The position numbers were made by a program, and so were the translations under genes. The notes below the pieces were generated by a model. The model did no database searches. It saw only the letters and a list, made by a program, of their open reading frames with translations, and was not told where the DNA came from. From assembly GCF_014697615.1 (NCBI RefSeq), contig NZ_JACJSD010000050.1, forward strand, positions 1-49,841: a stretch of DNA of 49,841 nucleotides. Direction: 5' to 3'. This document shows positions 36,645 through 44,699 of this stretch, piece by piece. How positions within the stretch are numbered: position 1 is the stretch's first letter; each line of letters starts with the position of its first letter. The DNA is from Nostoc sp. FACHB-280. GTDB lineage: Bacteria > Cyanobacteriota > Cyanobacteriia > Cyanobacteriales > Nostocaceae.

Positions 36645-39110
36645 ATGACAAAATCGTTCAAAACTCAGACTGGAATTATCGCAGTCGGTTTAGGCTGGGT
36701 ACATGAAAAACGTTCTTCCGTGGTGTTTGCGATCGCAGTTGTTTCTTTAACCGGGGTACTGGGTCATAAGCTATACAACCGACCCCAACTGCAAGTAGGA
36801 ACCTATGCACCACAAACTTTTAAAGCACCTTACTCTATCAGCATTGAAGATAAAAAACAAACTGAAGCTCGACGGAAAGATGTTAGTAAAAGCTTTATAC
36901 CAGTCTTAATGGTTGATGAAAAGACCACCAACAAGATTAGCCAAAAATTGCAACAAATTCTCGACCAAGGTAATGAAATTCGTTCTGTTGCTGGGCCTTT
37001 TCCTTTTTTTGACACCGCAGTTTTATCTTTACCTACCCAGCAATATCTACGTGCTTGTTCCGACGCAGAATGGAAAGCACTATTAGCCACTGTCGAAAAC
37101 AAGAGTAAACAAAAATTAGAACTCTCACTAGAATTTTCCCAAAAACATCACTTCCCTAAATATCCTCCTTTATTTCCATCTGCCACAGGATCATCCACGG
37201 AGCAGAACCAGCCAATAACTATTATCCCGACTGTACCATCTCAGTCGCCTCAACCTAGCAACATTACCCAAAGCAAAGACTTTCAAATAGCTGTAGGAGA
37301 ATTAGAAGCTTACCGAATCACTACCTCAGCCCAAAATTTATCTTCTTTAATGCGGCAAATATCGAAAATCCGCCAAGCTTACATCCAAGCTAAGTCACAA
37401 TTTTTACAGCTAGACACAAATAACCCAGGGATAATTTATCAAGAAACAGTCATCTTAGATTTATCAGACGATGATTGGTCAAACACTTACACACAAATCA
37501 ACCAAATTGCCGATCGCATTTTGACTCAGGGTATTCCCGAAGGATTACCACCGAAAATTTTACAAAATGCTGTTAATACTCATGTCCAAGATGTTGTGCC
37601 GAAAGATGCTGAAGCTTTAGCCTCTAAGCTGTTGTTGGCAGTTTTAGAACCCAACTTAAAAAAAGATGAAGAAAAAACTCAACTACAAGCTAAAGAAGCC
37701 GCAGAAGGAGTTTCACCAATCATAGTAACGGTGCATCAAGGTCAAATAATTATCCGCAAAGGTCAAAAAATTACGGAGTGGCAATTTGATGTTTTAGAAA
37801 AGTATAAATTAATTCGTCGGGAAAATAATTGGCTAGGTCTGGCGAAGTTAGCAGTGATAGTTACGGGCGCAATTGGGATTTTTGTTTGGGTAGAAAAGCG
37901 CCATAAGTACCGATTAAGACAACGCGATCGCCTATTAATATTGCTGCTAACTTTGAGTACTCCTGGTGTGATCGCGATGGGAATATTTCATACTAGCTGG
38001 AGTGCTGTTGGTCTACTATTAGGCAGCTTTTATGGACAGACTTTGGGGGCAACAGTCATAGGGTTATTGTTGCTAGTTATACCCTCAAGTTTGGAAGTTA
38101 GTAAAGTCGCCTTGGTAGCTGGTGCAACTGGAGGAATATTAGGTAGTTACATCGCCCAAAAACTGCGATCGCGGGAAGAATTAGCGTTATTAGGTGTAGC
38201 GATTGCAGCCACCCAAGGTAGTGTTTATCTCATTGTGAGTTTATTAATAGGTACAGCATTTAGTACAGGCTGGTACATGGTATTTCAAGCAGCCGGACTG
38301 TTTGCTTTATCCGGTTTAGCTTGGAGTATCATTGCCTTGGGTGTAAGTCCTTATTTAGAAAAATTATTTGATTTAGTTACACCAATTCGGTTAGCAGAAC
38401 TAGCAAATCCTAACCGTCCCTTATTAAAAAAACTGGCTACAGAAACACCTGGAACTTTTCAACACACTTTATTTGTCGCCACCCTTGCAGAAGCGGCGGC
38501 GAAAAAATTAGGTTGTAATGTCGAATTAGTCAGGGCTGGGACTTTATACCACGATATTGGTAAAATGCACGATCCTTTGGGTTTTATTGAAAACCAAATG
38601 GGGGGGCCGAATAAACACGAAACCGAAATTCAAGACCCTTGGAAAAGTGCCGAAATTATTAAAAAGCACGTTAGTGAAGGGTTAGTGATGGCGCGTAAAC
38701 ATTCTTTACCGACAGCAATTCAAGCATTTATTCCCGAACACCAAGGTACAATGCTGATTGCTTATTTTTACCATCAAGCACAGCAGCAAGCCCAAGCCGA
38801 CCCCAGCATCAAATTAGACGAAGCTGATTTCCGCTACGATGGCCCTATTCCCCAATCACGAGAAACGGGAATTGTGATGTTAGCAGATGCTTGTGAAGCC
38901 GCCTTGCGATCGCTCAAAGAAGTTACACCCGAACAAGCTTTAACCACACTCAATAATATTTTGCGTGCCAGATGGCAAGACAATCAACTGCAAGAATCTG
39001 GACTAACGCGGGATGAAATGAAGCAAATTGCCGAAATTTTTGTTGAAGTTTGGCAGCAATTTCACCACAAGCGTATTGCTTATCCGAAGTTAAAGGTTAG
39101 TAATAAGTAG
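36645..39110 (+). CDS. PgpH-like 7TM HD-domain phosphohydrolase (c-di-AMP phosphodiesterase family)
   Basis: An 821-residue membrane protein. One N-terminal helix (about 26-43) is followed by an extracytoplasmic 7TMR-HDED domain (about 50-385), about seven membrane helices (about 400-580) and a cytoplasmic HD domain. HD ligands: His607 in FQHTLFVATLAE, His636/Asp637 in LYHDIGKMHDP, then further His/Asp in EHQGTML and LADACEAALRS. This architecture is that of PgpH, which hydrolyses cyclic di-AMP. Activity on c-di-AMP is inferred from family. The degenerate ADP-ribosylglycohydrolase gene precedes it. Confidence 0.9.
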   Translation: MTKSFKTQTGIIAVGLGWVHEKRSSVVFAIAVVSLTGVLGHKLYNRPQLQVGTYAPQTFKAPYSISIEDKKQTEARRKDVSKSFIPVLMVDEKTTNKISQKLQQILDQGNEIRSVAGPFPFFDTAVLSLPTQQYLRACSDAEWKALLATVENKSKQKLELSLEFSQKHHFPKYPPLFPSATGSSTEQNQPITIIPTVPSQSPQPSNITQSKDFQIAVGELEAYRITTSAQNLSSLMRQISKIRQAYIQAKSQFLQLDTNNPGIIYQETVILDLSDDDWSNTYTQINQIADRILTQGIPEGLPPKILQNAVNTHVQDVVPKDAEALASKLLLAVLEPNLKKDEEKTQLQAKEAAEGVSPIIVTVHQGQIIIRKGQKITEWQFDVLEKYKLIRRENNWLGLAKLAVIVTGAIGIFVWVEKRHKYRLRQRDRLLILLLTLSTPGVIAMGIFHTSWSAVGLLLGSFYGQTLGATVIGLLLLVIPSSLEVSKVALVAGATGGILGSYIAQKLRSREELALLGVAIAATQGSVYLIVSLLIGTAFSTGWYMVFQAAGLFALSGLAWSIIALGVSPYLEKLFDLVTPIRLAELANPNRPLLKKLATETPGTFQHTLFVATLAEAAAKKLGCNVELVRAGTLYHDIGKMHDPLGFIENQMGGPNKHETEIQDPWKSAEIIKKHVSEGLVMARKHSLPTAIQAFIPEHQGTMLIAYFYHQAQQQAQADPSIKLDEADFRYDGPIPQSRETGIVMLADACEAALRSLKEVTPEQALTTLNNILRARWQDNQLQESGLTRDEMKQIAEIFVEVWQQFHHKRIAYPKLKVSNK

Positions 39111-39149
39111 TCAATGCTAGGCTACATATATCAAGATTGAGGAACAAAT

Positions 39150-39725
39150 ATGACTGCTTTGATTCTTGACCTCAGCCCCGTCATTGAGTTAACGGATGAG
39201 CAGTTTTTTCAAATTTGTCAAAATCATCGAGACCTACGTTTTGAGCGGACAGCGCAAGGAGAAATCATTATTATGCCGCCTACGGGATGGGAAAGTGGAA
39301 ATCGTAATAGTCGTTTAAGCCAACGATTGAATAATTGGGCAGATATTGATGGTACTGGCTTAGTTTTTGATTCTTCTACGGGTTTCATTCTTCCTAATGG
39401 TGCAACACGATCGCCTGATGCGTCTTGGGTAAAAAGAGAAAGAATCGCAGCTTTAAATCCCGACCCTGCCAAGTTTTTACCTATGGCTCCTGATTTCGTG
39501 ATAGAGTTGCGCTCTGCTACAGATAGCCTAGAAAGATTGCAACTTAAAATGCAGGAGTATATGGATAACGGTGTGCGTCTAGGCTGGCTAATTGATCCGC
39601 AAAATCAACGAGTCGAAATTTATCGACAAGGACAAGAAGTTGAAATTTTACAATCTCCTGGTAGCTTGAGTGGAGAGGATGTTTTACCAGGGTTCATTTT
39701 GGATTTAGCACAAATTTTGAGTTAG
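39150..39725 (+). CDS. Uma2-family (DUF820) putative endonuclease, second copy
   Basis: A 191-residue Uma2 protein of a different subgroup from the one at 6111-6737. Marks: ERTAQGEIIIMPPTGWESG, RSPDASWV (catalytic Asp), DFVIELRS (catalytic Glu), LKMQEYMDNGVRLGWLIDP. Gln replaces the usual second lysine region residue (LQLKMQEY), as in many members. Starts at ATG 39150, forty bases after the HD hydrolase. Role unknown. Confidence 0.85.
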   Translation: MTALILDLSPVIELTDEQFFQICQNHRDLRFERTAQGEIIIMPPTGWESGNRNSRLSQRLNNWADIDGTGLVFDSSTGFILPNGATRSPDASWVKRERIAALNPDPAKFLPMAPDFVIELRSATDSLERLQLKMQEYMDNGVRLGWLIDPQNQRVEIYRQGQEVEILQSPGSLSGEDVLPGFILDLAQILS

Positions 39726-39751
39726 GCGTTTCACTACCACTTCACATCAAT

Positions 39752-39840
39752 AGACCTCTTGTATAAATATTTTTTTGCCTCACGCAAAGACGCAAAGACG
39801 CAAAGGAAAAGGCGAAAATCAGGACTTTTGCAAGAAGTCT
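39752..39840. repeat. MITE-like repeat containing ACGCAAAG tandem units
   Basis: AGACCTCTTGTA (39752-39763) and TTGCAAGAAGTCT (39828-39840) are inverted ends. Inside is CCTCACGCAAAGACGCAAAG plus ACGCAAAGG. A related block is at 49156-49223 (CCTCACGCAAAGCCGCAAAG ... ATGCAAGAGGTTT). It fills the gap between the convergent Uma2 and DUF445 genes. Confidence 0.6.
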
Positions 39841-39845
39841 CATAA

Positions 39846-41171
39846 TTACTGCTGACTCAAGATTAAAAATGCTGTTTGGCATAACCCGACAATAAAACCT
39901 AAAACACCACCTAAAGTTACGATCGCCTGCAATTCATTTTTGACGATTCCTTCGATGGCTGCTTCTAAATCAGCCGGAGAAGTTGACTTTACACGGTCAA
40001 TAATTACTTGGTCGATGGACAAAATTGGAATAACTTGCGCCACAATAGCTTCTAAATCTTTTTCTAAATAACGTTCTAAAATCAAAGCTAATTCTAAGCT
40101 GACAACTTCTAAAGAAGAATTGACCACAGGTGAAGCACTCAAGCGATTCAGCAACAATGTAGCAATATTTTCCCAATTTACAGAATCAGTGAATCCTTGT
40201 AGCAAATCGCCACCAGTACTTTGAATATAATGGCGGACTGTTTCGCGGGTGGTTTTCCGCAACTGTCTGACTGTCCCAATGGGTAAATTTTGTAGTGATA
40301 AATTTTGCAGGATTTTTTTCAGGCGATCGCGCACTTGTAAATCTTGGGTTAATTCTTGCAACCTCGCATTTGTGGCTTCTTTTTCATCCAAACAAAAAGT
40401 TCTCAGTCGAGTAAGGGTATTGCGTAAGCCGAACAAATTAGCGACTACCCAATAAGTACCGCTTGTTTTTTCCCGAAAGCTTTCATCGATAATTTGGATT
40501 GTGCGATCTGTTAAAAAATCAACTATCGCCTGACGTAAAATATCAGGAGGTAAAACTGTCTGCAATAACCAATCAGCTAATCTTGTAGCTTGTTCATCGG
40601 TTAATTGCAAATCTAGCAGGACTTGATCAAAAATTTGATTGATTTGCGCTTCTAAAAAGTCTTCTCTTCTGGCTAAAACTTTTAACAAGCGTGGCAAAGA
40701 TTCGCCCAATAAATCACGCAAAATTCCGGCGACTATTTTAGCACTTTTTTGGTCTTTATCTGCTTTAATTTGTTCAATTGCTAACCGTAACAACCACAGA
40801 ATTGCCCCTTGGACTCGCTCTGTTTGTAATAAGCGCCGCGCCAGCTTTTGTAATTCTTCTGGCGTGAGCAGCGAACCCATAATGGTATTAGAAATATTTT
40901 TCGCCAAACGCTCCTGGTTGCGAGGAATCAAACCGGGAGTAAAAGGTACTCGTCGTCCACCAATATAAATTGCTCGGTAGGGACGAAATAACATTTTGAT
41001 GGCTATATCGTTTGTAAAATAGCCAATTACCCCACCTAATATCGGGGGAGATACATAAAGCCAAAGATGAGACCAATCCACAGTATTTTGGACTTGCCAA
41101 TTTTGAATTTGGAAATTTAGACTCTGATATTGATTTCTCAATGACTTCTGCTTCTTTGCCAGCAGAGGCAA
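39846..41171 (-). CDS. DUF445 family membrane protein
   Basis: A 441-residue protein of the DUF445 (YheB/YjiN-like) family. N-terminal membrane segment [20 protein letters not shown] with the conserved [21 protein letters not shown] ([18 protein letters not shown]), a long helical middle, and a C-terminal hydrophobic helix ([20 protein letters not shown]). Function not established; a membrane-anchored rod-like domain. No ATG is available at the N-terminus: the first start is TTG 41171, and a GTG at 41081 gives [13 protein letters not shown], which fits homologues well. Adjacent to menG on the same strand. Confidence 0.85.
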   Translation of the reverse strand: MPLLAKKQKSLRNQYQSLNFQIQNWQVQNTVDWSHLWLYVSPPILGGVIGYFTNDIAIKMLFRPYRAIYIGGRRVPFTPGLIPRNQERLAKNISNTIMGSLLTPEELQKLARRLLQTERVQGAILWLLRLAIEQIKADKDQKSAKIVAGILRDLLGESLPRLLKVLARREDFLEAQINQIFDQVLLDLQLTDEQATRLADWLLQTVLPPDILRQAIVDFLTDRTIQIIDESFREKTSGTYWVVANLFGLRNTLTRLRTFCLDEKEATNARLQELTQDLQVRDRLKKILQNLSLQNLPIGTVRQLRKTTRETVRHYIQSTGGDLLQGFTDSVNWENIATLLLNRLSASPVVNSSLEVVSLELALILERYLEKDLEAIVAQVIPILSIDQVIIDRVKSTSPADLEAAIEGIVKNELQAIVTLGGVLGFIVGLCQTAFLILSQQ

Positions 41172-41186
41172 TCAAACATCTCAAAT

Positions 41187-41879
41187 CTAAGATTTACCAA
41201 TTACCAACACTCCCATCATACCGTTCACAATGGGGTAATGTGTAACCGATGCAAAACCAGCTTGTCGAGCCAATTCTATTTGCACATCTCCTGTCGGAAA
41301 GCGATCTAAGCTGGGACTGATGTAGGCATACTGTTCTTTCAAGCCCAGACGTTCAGCCATTGGTACAACTATTGAATTTAAGTACCATTGTTGAAACGCT
41401 CTTAATTGCTGGTTGTTTGGGCGATGAAAATCTAAAATTGCTGCTTTTCCACCGGGCTTGAGAACCCGGTGAATTTCTCTCAGGCTTTGGGGAATATCGG
41501 TAACATTTCTTAACCCATAACCCATTGTGGCCGCATCAAATTGGTTATTCTCAAAAGGTAAATTGAGAACATCAGCTTCTACCCAAGTGATGGCAGGTTG
41601 GGGGTATTGTTGTTGAGAGCGTTCTTGAGCATTGGCGAGTAGGTTGGGTGAAAAATCCACACCATAAACATATCCTGTATTGCCTACACGCCGTGCTAAA
41701 CGCAACGCTAAATCACCACTTCCACAACACAAATCAATACAGGTGTCTCCAGGTTTAGCGCCACTCCATTTAATCGCCATTTCTTTCCATATCCGGTGTT
41801 GTCCCAAACTCAACCAATTATTTAGCTGGTCATATACGGGAGCAATACTGTCAAAAATGGCACGAACTTCTTGATTCAT
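41187..41879 (-). CDS. menG: 2-phytyl-1,4-naphthoquinone / demethylmenaquinone methyltransferase
   Basis: A 230-residue UbiE/MenG-family SAM methyltransferase for the last methylation of phylloquinone, the photosystem I electron carrier. Marks: RAIFDSIAPVYDQLNNWLSLGQH, SAM motif CIDLCCGSGDLALRLA, YGVDFSPNLLANAQ, MGYGLRNV, RVLKPGGKAAILDFHRP. I use ATG 41879 (MNQEVRAIFD). An in-frame ATG at 41900 lies within a GTCATTG tandem repeat and would add an unnatural MTNDQSP. The gene is followed after about 15 bases by the DUF445 gene. Confidence 0.93.
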   Translation of the reverse strand: MNQEVRAIFDSIAPVYDQLNNWLSLGQHRIWKEMAIKWSGAKPGDTCIDLCCGSGDLALRLARRVGNTGYVYGVDFSPNLLANAQERSQQQYPQPAITWVEADVLNLPFENNQFDAATMGYGLRNVTDIPQSLREIHRVLKPGGKAAILDFHRPNNQQLRAFQQWYLNSIVVPMAERLGLKEQYAYISPSLDRFPTGDVQIELARQAGFASVTHYPIVNGMMGVLVIGKS

Positions 41880-41950
41880 TGGTGATTGGTCATTCGTCAT
41901 TGGTCATTGGTCATTCGTCACTTGCCAATGACAAAGGACAAATGACAAAT
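41880..41950. repeat. GTCATTN tandem-repeat palindrome upstream of menG
   Basis: Units of GGTCATT/CGTCATT at 41887-41920 face AATGACA/GGACAAATGACA at 41927-41950 around the centre CACTTGCC. This is the same palindrome as at recO (10726-10839) without the nested element. Two further relatives are at 34559-34582 and 46437-46467. Confidence 0.7.
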
Positions 41951-41952
41951 AA

Positions 41953-42909
41953 CTACAAAGTTGACTGATAGCAACGACTACTAGTCAGAGCGATCGCTAC
42001 TAGTTGAGCTGATAAATTAATCAGGTTCAGTTCATCTTCTCGCAAAGAGCAAGGTTGTTGCCATTGGAGTGACAACACACCTAACATATCATTCCGGTAG
42101 GTAATTGGGATAACTAAATGTGCTTGCACACCAGTTTCTTGGTAGTGGGATGCGCCAGCAAGTTTAGGATCTTTAGCGACATTTAAGGCCACTTGGATTT
42201 GTCCTGTAGCGATCGCTTCGTTTACCAAGGGGTCTTTGTCTAGCCAGTTGAGAGTAGTACCAGCACGGCTATGAGAACCAGAAACGCCTGCTAATTGCTT
42301 TCCTTCTAGCAACTGCAAAATACAGCCATCAGTGGAGAAACTATCACTAAAGGCTGTCGCAATAGGTTTGAGAATGGATTCTAAAGTATCTGCGGCTTGT
42401 GTAACTTGCACTAACACAGACAATAATGCCATTTGAGCATTGGCACGGCGTAATTCTTCTGTGCGTTGCTTTAACAAATCATAGGTTTCTGCGGCTCTTT
42501 GGACGACCGCCTTGAGTTCGCCAGGGTCCCAAGGTTTGGTGATATATTTATAGACCTGTCCAGCGTTGATGGCTTCTACCAAGTCTTCAATATCCGTAAA
42601 GCCTGTCAGAATAATCCTGACTGTATCAGGAAACTGCGGCACAGTTTTGCTCAGAAACTCTGTCCCCTTCATTTCTGGCATTCTTTGGTCAGAGATAATG
42701 ACTGCCACTTCGCCTTCTGCTGCCAAAACTTCTAGGGCATTGATACCGCTATCAGCTTTTAAAACGTGAAAGTCGCGCCGAAAAGTCCGATACAGTAAAT
42801 CGAGATTATCTGGCTCATCATCCACTACTAATATTTTGAGTTTTTTTGCTCTCTCTAAAGTAGCTGTTTGCCGACGACTTGTATTTAATTCCTGCGTGGG
42901 ATTATCCAT
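41953..42909 (-). CDS. Response regulator with receiver and GAF domains
   Basis: A 318-residue protein. The receiver (about 24-145) has LVVDDEPDN, a phospho-acceptor Asp in VAVIISDQRMPEMKG (about residue 73) and YITKPWDP. A short coiled segment (TEELRRANAQMALL) leads to a GAF domain (about 165-312; GCILQLL, VIPITYRNDMLGVLSL). No DNA-binding or catalytic output domain. The REC-PWDP form is typical of regulators paired with cyanobacterial hybrid kinases. Transcribed away from raf1. Confidence 0.88.
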   Translation of the reverse strand: MDNPTQELNTSRRQTATLERAKKLKILVVDDEPDNLDLLYRTFRRDFHVLKADSGINALEVLAAEGEVAVIISDQRMPEMKGTEFLSKTVPQFPDTVRIILTGFTDIEDLVEAINAGQVYKYITKPWDPGELKAVVQRAAETYDLLKQRTEELRRANAQMALLSVLVQVTQAADTLESILKPIATAFSDSFSTDGCILQLLEGKQLAGVSGSHSRAGTTLNWLDKDPLVNEAIATGQIQVALNVAKDPKLAGASHYQETGVQAHLVIPITYRNDMLGVLSLQWQQPCSLREDELNLINLSAQLVAIALTSSRCYQSTL

Positions 42910-43150
42910 GAGATAATTCCTGTAAATAATTTACTATAGTGTTATATTCCACACCAAGCTTAGTTGATAAATGGTGCGTAAGCCTTGCGTGAAGGTACTG
43001 ATCAGTTCTAATCCAGAACTTGCGTGTACTATTGATAACCTATAATTTTGTTTGGTGCTAGAGTGAGAGATAGTTTGCGATTAAAGATTAGAATAAGACT
43101 TGCCGATTAAGTATCGGTAGTTTCATCTGTTCAAGTTGCTCCTCCCAATT

Positions 43151-44242
43151 ATGACTGACTTACCACTAAATGCCCCAAACCCTGAAACCTCTGGAAATGA
43201 TAACGCCCAGGAGTTATTGCGTAAGCTAAGGCAAAAGCAAGGTAATTGGGTGGAATGGGGAACAGCGATCACCACTCTGCAAAAGTCTGGCTATAATCAA
43301 CAAGAAATTTTTGAAGCAACTGGATTTGAGCCAATTCAACAAAATCAAGTTGTGGTGGGCGCTCAAGTTTACAATTCTATAGAAAAAGCCGGGGCATCAG
43401 AAGCGGCGCGATCGCACTACAGTACGAGAGGTAGTGATGTTTTATACGAATTACGCTTGCTTTCTCAAGAAGAAAGAGCTGCGGCGGCAGAATTAACTTT
43501 TATACATAAACTTGATGTTGATGGGGCGAGAGAAATAGCTAAGGCCATTAAAGATTATTCTTGGTTACGCACTTTACCCGAAGGATTTTCGGCGGATGCG
43601 GGGGATGCGGTGGCTTATCAAGCTTGGAAATTAGCCAGACAAAATTCTGATTTGACAGAGCGATCGCGTTTAATAGCTAAAGGCTTGCGTTTTGCTCACA
43701 CAGATTCCGCGAGAAAGCAACTAGAGCAACTTTTGGTCGATTTTACTGTTGTACCCAAGCGTCCGGCTCCATTGCTGCCATTTTACCGCTTTGACTCTGA
43801 AGATGAACTACCACGGATTTTAGCGGTGGCGGGGAAATTGCCTCTAACACCCCAAGATTTGCAAGCCGTACCTTTAATTACAGCTAGTGAACCATTCCAA
43901 ATGGTCAAGTTTGCAGGCGAACAAGCATGGGTTCCCTTACCGGGTTGGCAAGCGTTGTTAAATGCCGAAGATCCAGTAGTGATATTAGCAGATAGCGATC
44001 GTCTGCCCAATCAAGCCCAAACACAAAACAGACGAGAAGAAGTACTCTTAGTTGTTGACCGCGCTCAAAGACAATGGGACAACTCTAGCTATTTTGTGAT
44101 TGATAATAATGGAAATATAGATATTCAATGGTTAGAAACAGAACCAGAAATTTCTATCTTGGGTAAATTAATTGTCATTGTGCGTCCAAAGAAAATTTTG
44201 GACGAGGAAGTAACTAAAGAGCCTTGGTTAATTGATGAATAA
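43151..44242 (+). CDS. raf1: Rubisco accumulation factor 1
   Basis: A 363-residue Raf1, the dimeric chaperone that clamps RbcL dimers during assembly of form I Rubisco. The N-terminal alpha domain (ELLRKLRQKQGNWVEWG, LQKSGYNQQEIFEATGFEPIQQNQ) and the C-terminal beta domain (RPAPLLPFYRFDSEDELPRI...VPLPGWQALLNAEDPVVILAD) are both intact. The frame opens at TTG 43136, but ATG 43151 (MTDLPLNAPNP) is the natural start. A strong hairpin follows at 44315-44338. No rbcL/S genes nearby, as usual. Confidence 0.93.
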   Translation: MTDLPLNAPNPETSGNDNAQELLRKLRQKQGNWVEWGTAITTLQKSGYNQQEIFEATGFEPIQQNQVVVGAQVYNSIEKAGASEAARSHYSTRGSDVLYELRLLSQEERAAAAELTFIHKLDVDGAREIAKAIKDYSWLRTLPEGFSADAGDAVAYQAWKLARQNSDLTERSRLIAKGLRFAHTDSARKQLEQLLVDFTVVPKRPAPLLPFYRFDSEDELPRILAVAGKLPLTPQDLQAVPLITASEPFQMVKFAGEQAWVPLPGWQALLNAEDPVVILADSDRLPNQAQTQNRREEVLLVVDRAQRQWDNSSYFVIDNNGNIDIQWLETEPEISILGKLIVIVRPKKILDEEVTKEPWLIDE

Positions 44243-44314
44243 TAACTTCCTCAATTTCTGCTCTACTTATCAGACAATGAGCAAGATTTGGTGGATTCTC
44301 CCCCACACCCCCGA

Positions 44315-44338
44315 TTGGGGGACGGTTGCGTCCCCCAA
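44315..44338 (+). terminator. Hairpin downstream of raf1
   Basis: TTGGGGGACG (44315-44324) and CGTCCCCCAA (44329-44338) form a perfect 10-bp stem with a GTTG loop. T-runs (ATTATTTTTTCGTTTTTTG) come 17 bases later, not directly after the stem. It lies 72 bases past the raf1 stop. A terminator role is likely, but C-rich palindromes of this type are also dispersed repeats. Confidence 0.5.
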
Positions 44339-44450
44339 ACCCCCTCCAAAATTATTTTTTCGTTTTTTGTTGAGTCATTCTTTTTTGAGTTTGGTTGTGA
44401 TTGAATTTTCTGATGTGAACCGTATTGTGTTATCGCAAGGCTTAACTTAC

Positions 44451-44545
44451 TGATAAAGGCGGTGCGTTACGGCTAATTATCACTCTCTGAAGTTCCCAAA
44501 TCCTTGCATAGCCGTAACACACCCTACTTAATATTTGCTTTATCA
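44451..44545. repeat. 95-bp MITE with TGATAAAG ends
   Basis: TGATAAAG (44451-44458) and CTTTATCA (44538-44545) are perfect inverted ends. Inside, GGTGCGTTACGGCTA (44461-44475) faces TAGCCGTAACACACC (44508-44523, one mismatch). No coding capacity. Its right end supplies the stop codon of the small minus-strand ORF at 44543-44671. The rest of the raf1/GT39 gap (44243-44699) holds only that ORF and the hairpin. Confidence 0.8.
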
Positions 44546-44671
44546 ATAACCTCTAATCAGTCGATTAATCAAACTTAAATAATCGTCTAACTCTTCATAC
44601 TCAGTTAATTCTTGTTCCTCTTCGTTAGTAAGTGGAACTTCTTTTTGTTTAGCTAGTAAGCTGTTAAGCAT
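44543..44671 (-). CDS. Small acidic 42-aa protein, possibly truncated
   Basis: ATG 44671 opens MLNSLLAKQKEVPLTNEEEQ, ELTEYEELDDYLSLINRLIR, GY. An in-frame stop immediately precedes the ATG. The LLxKQKExPLTxEEExELxEYExLDxYLSLxxRLI pattern (here LTNEEEQELTEYEELDDY) recalls the C-terminal half of cyanobacterial antitoxin-like proteins. The TGA stop lies inside the end of the MITE at 44451-44545, so the original C-terminus may have been cut. Probably a remnant or a mini-protein; not firmly a gene. Confidence 0.45.
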   Translation of the reverse strand: MLNSLLAKQKEVPLTNEEEQELTEYEELDDYLSLINRLIRGY

Positions 44672-44699
44672 TTAAATTGGGTATAATAAAAAGCTGAAT

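Noticed and set aside
41184-41900. menG start at ATG 41900
   Set aside because: The first seven codons (MTNDQSP) come from the GTCATTG repeat; the conserved family start is ATG 41879.
44232-44453. 73-codon plus-strand frame after raf1
   Set aside because: Runs through the TTGGGGGACG hairpin and into the MITE; Cys/Trp/Pro-rich and not protein-like.
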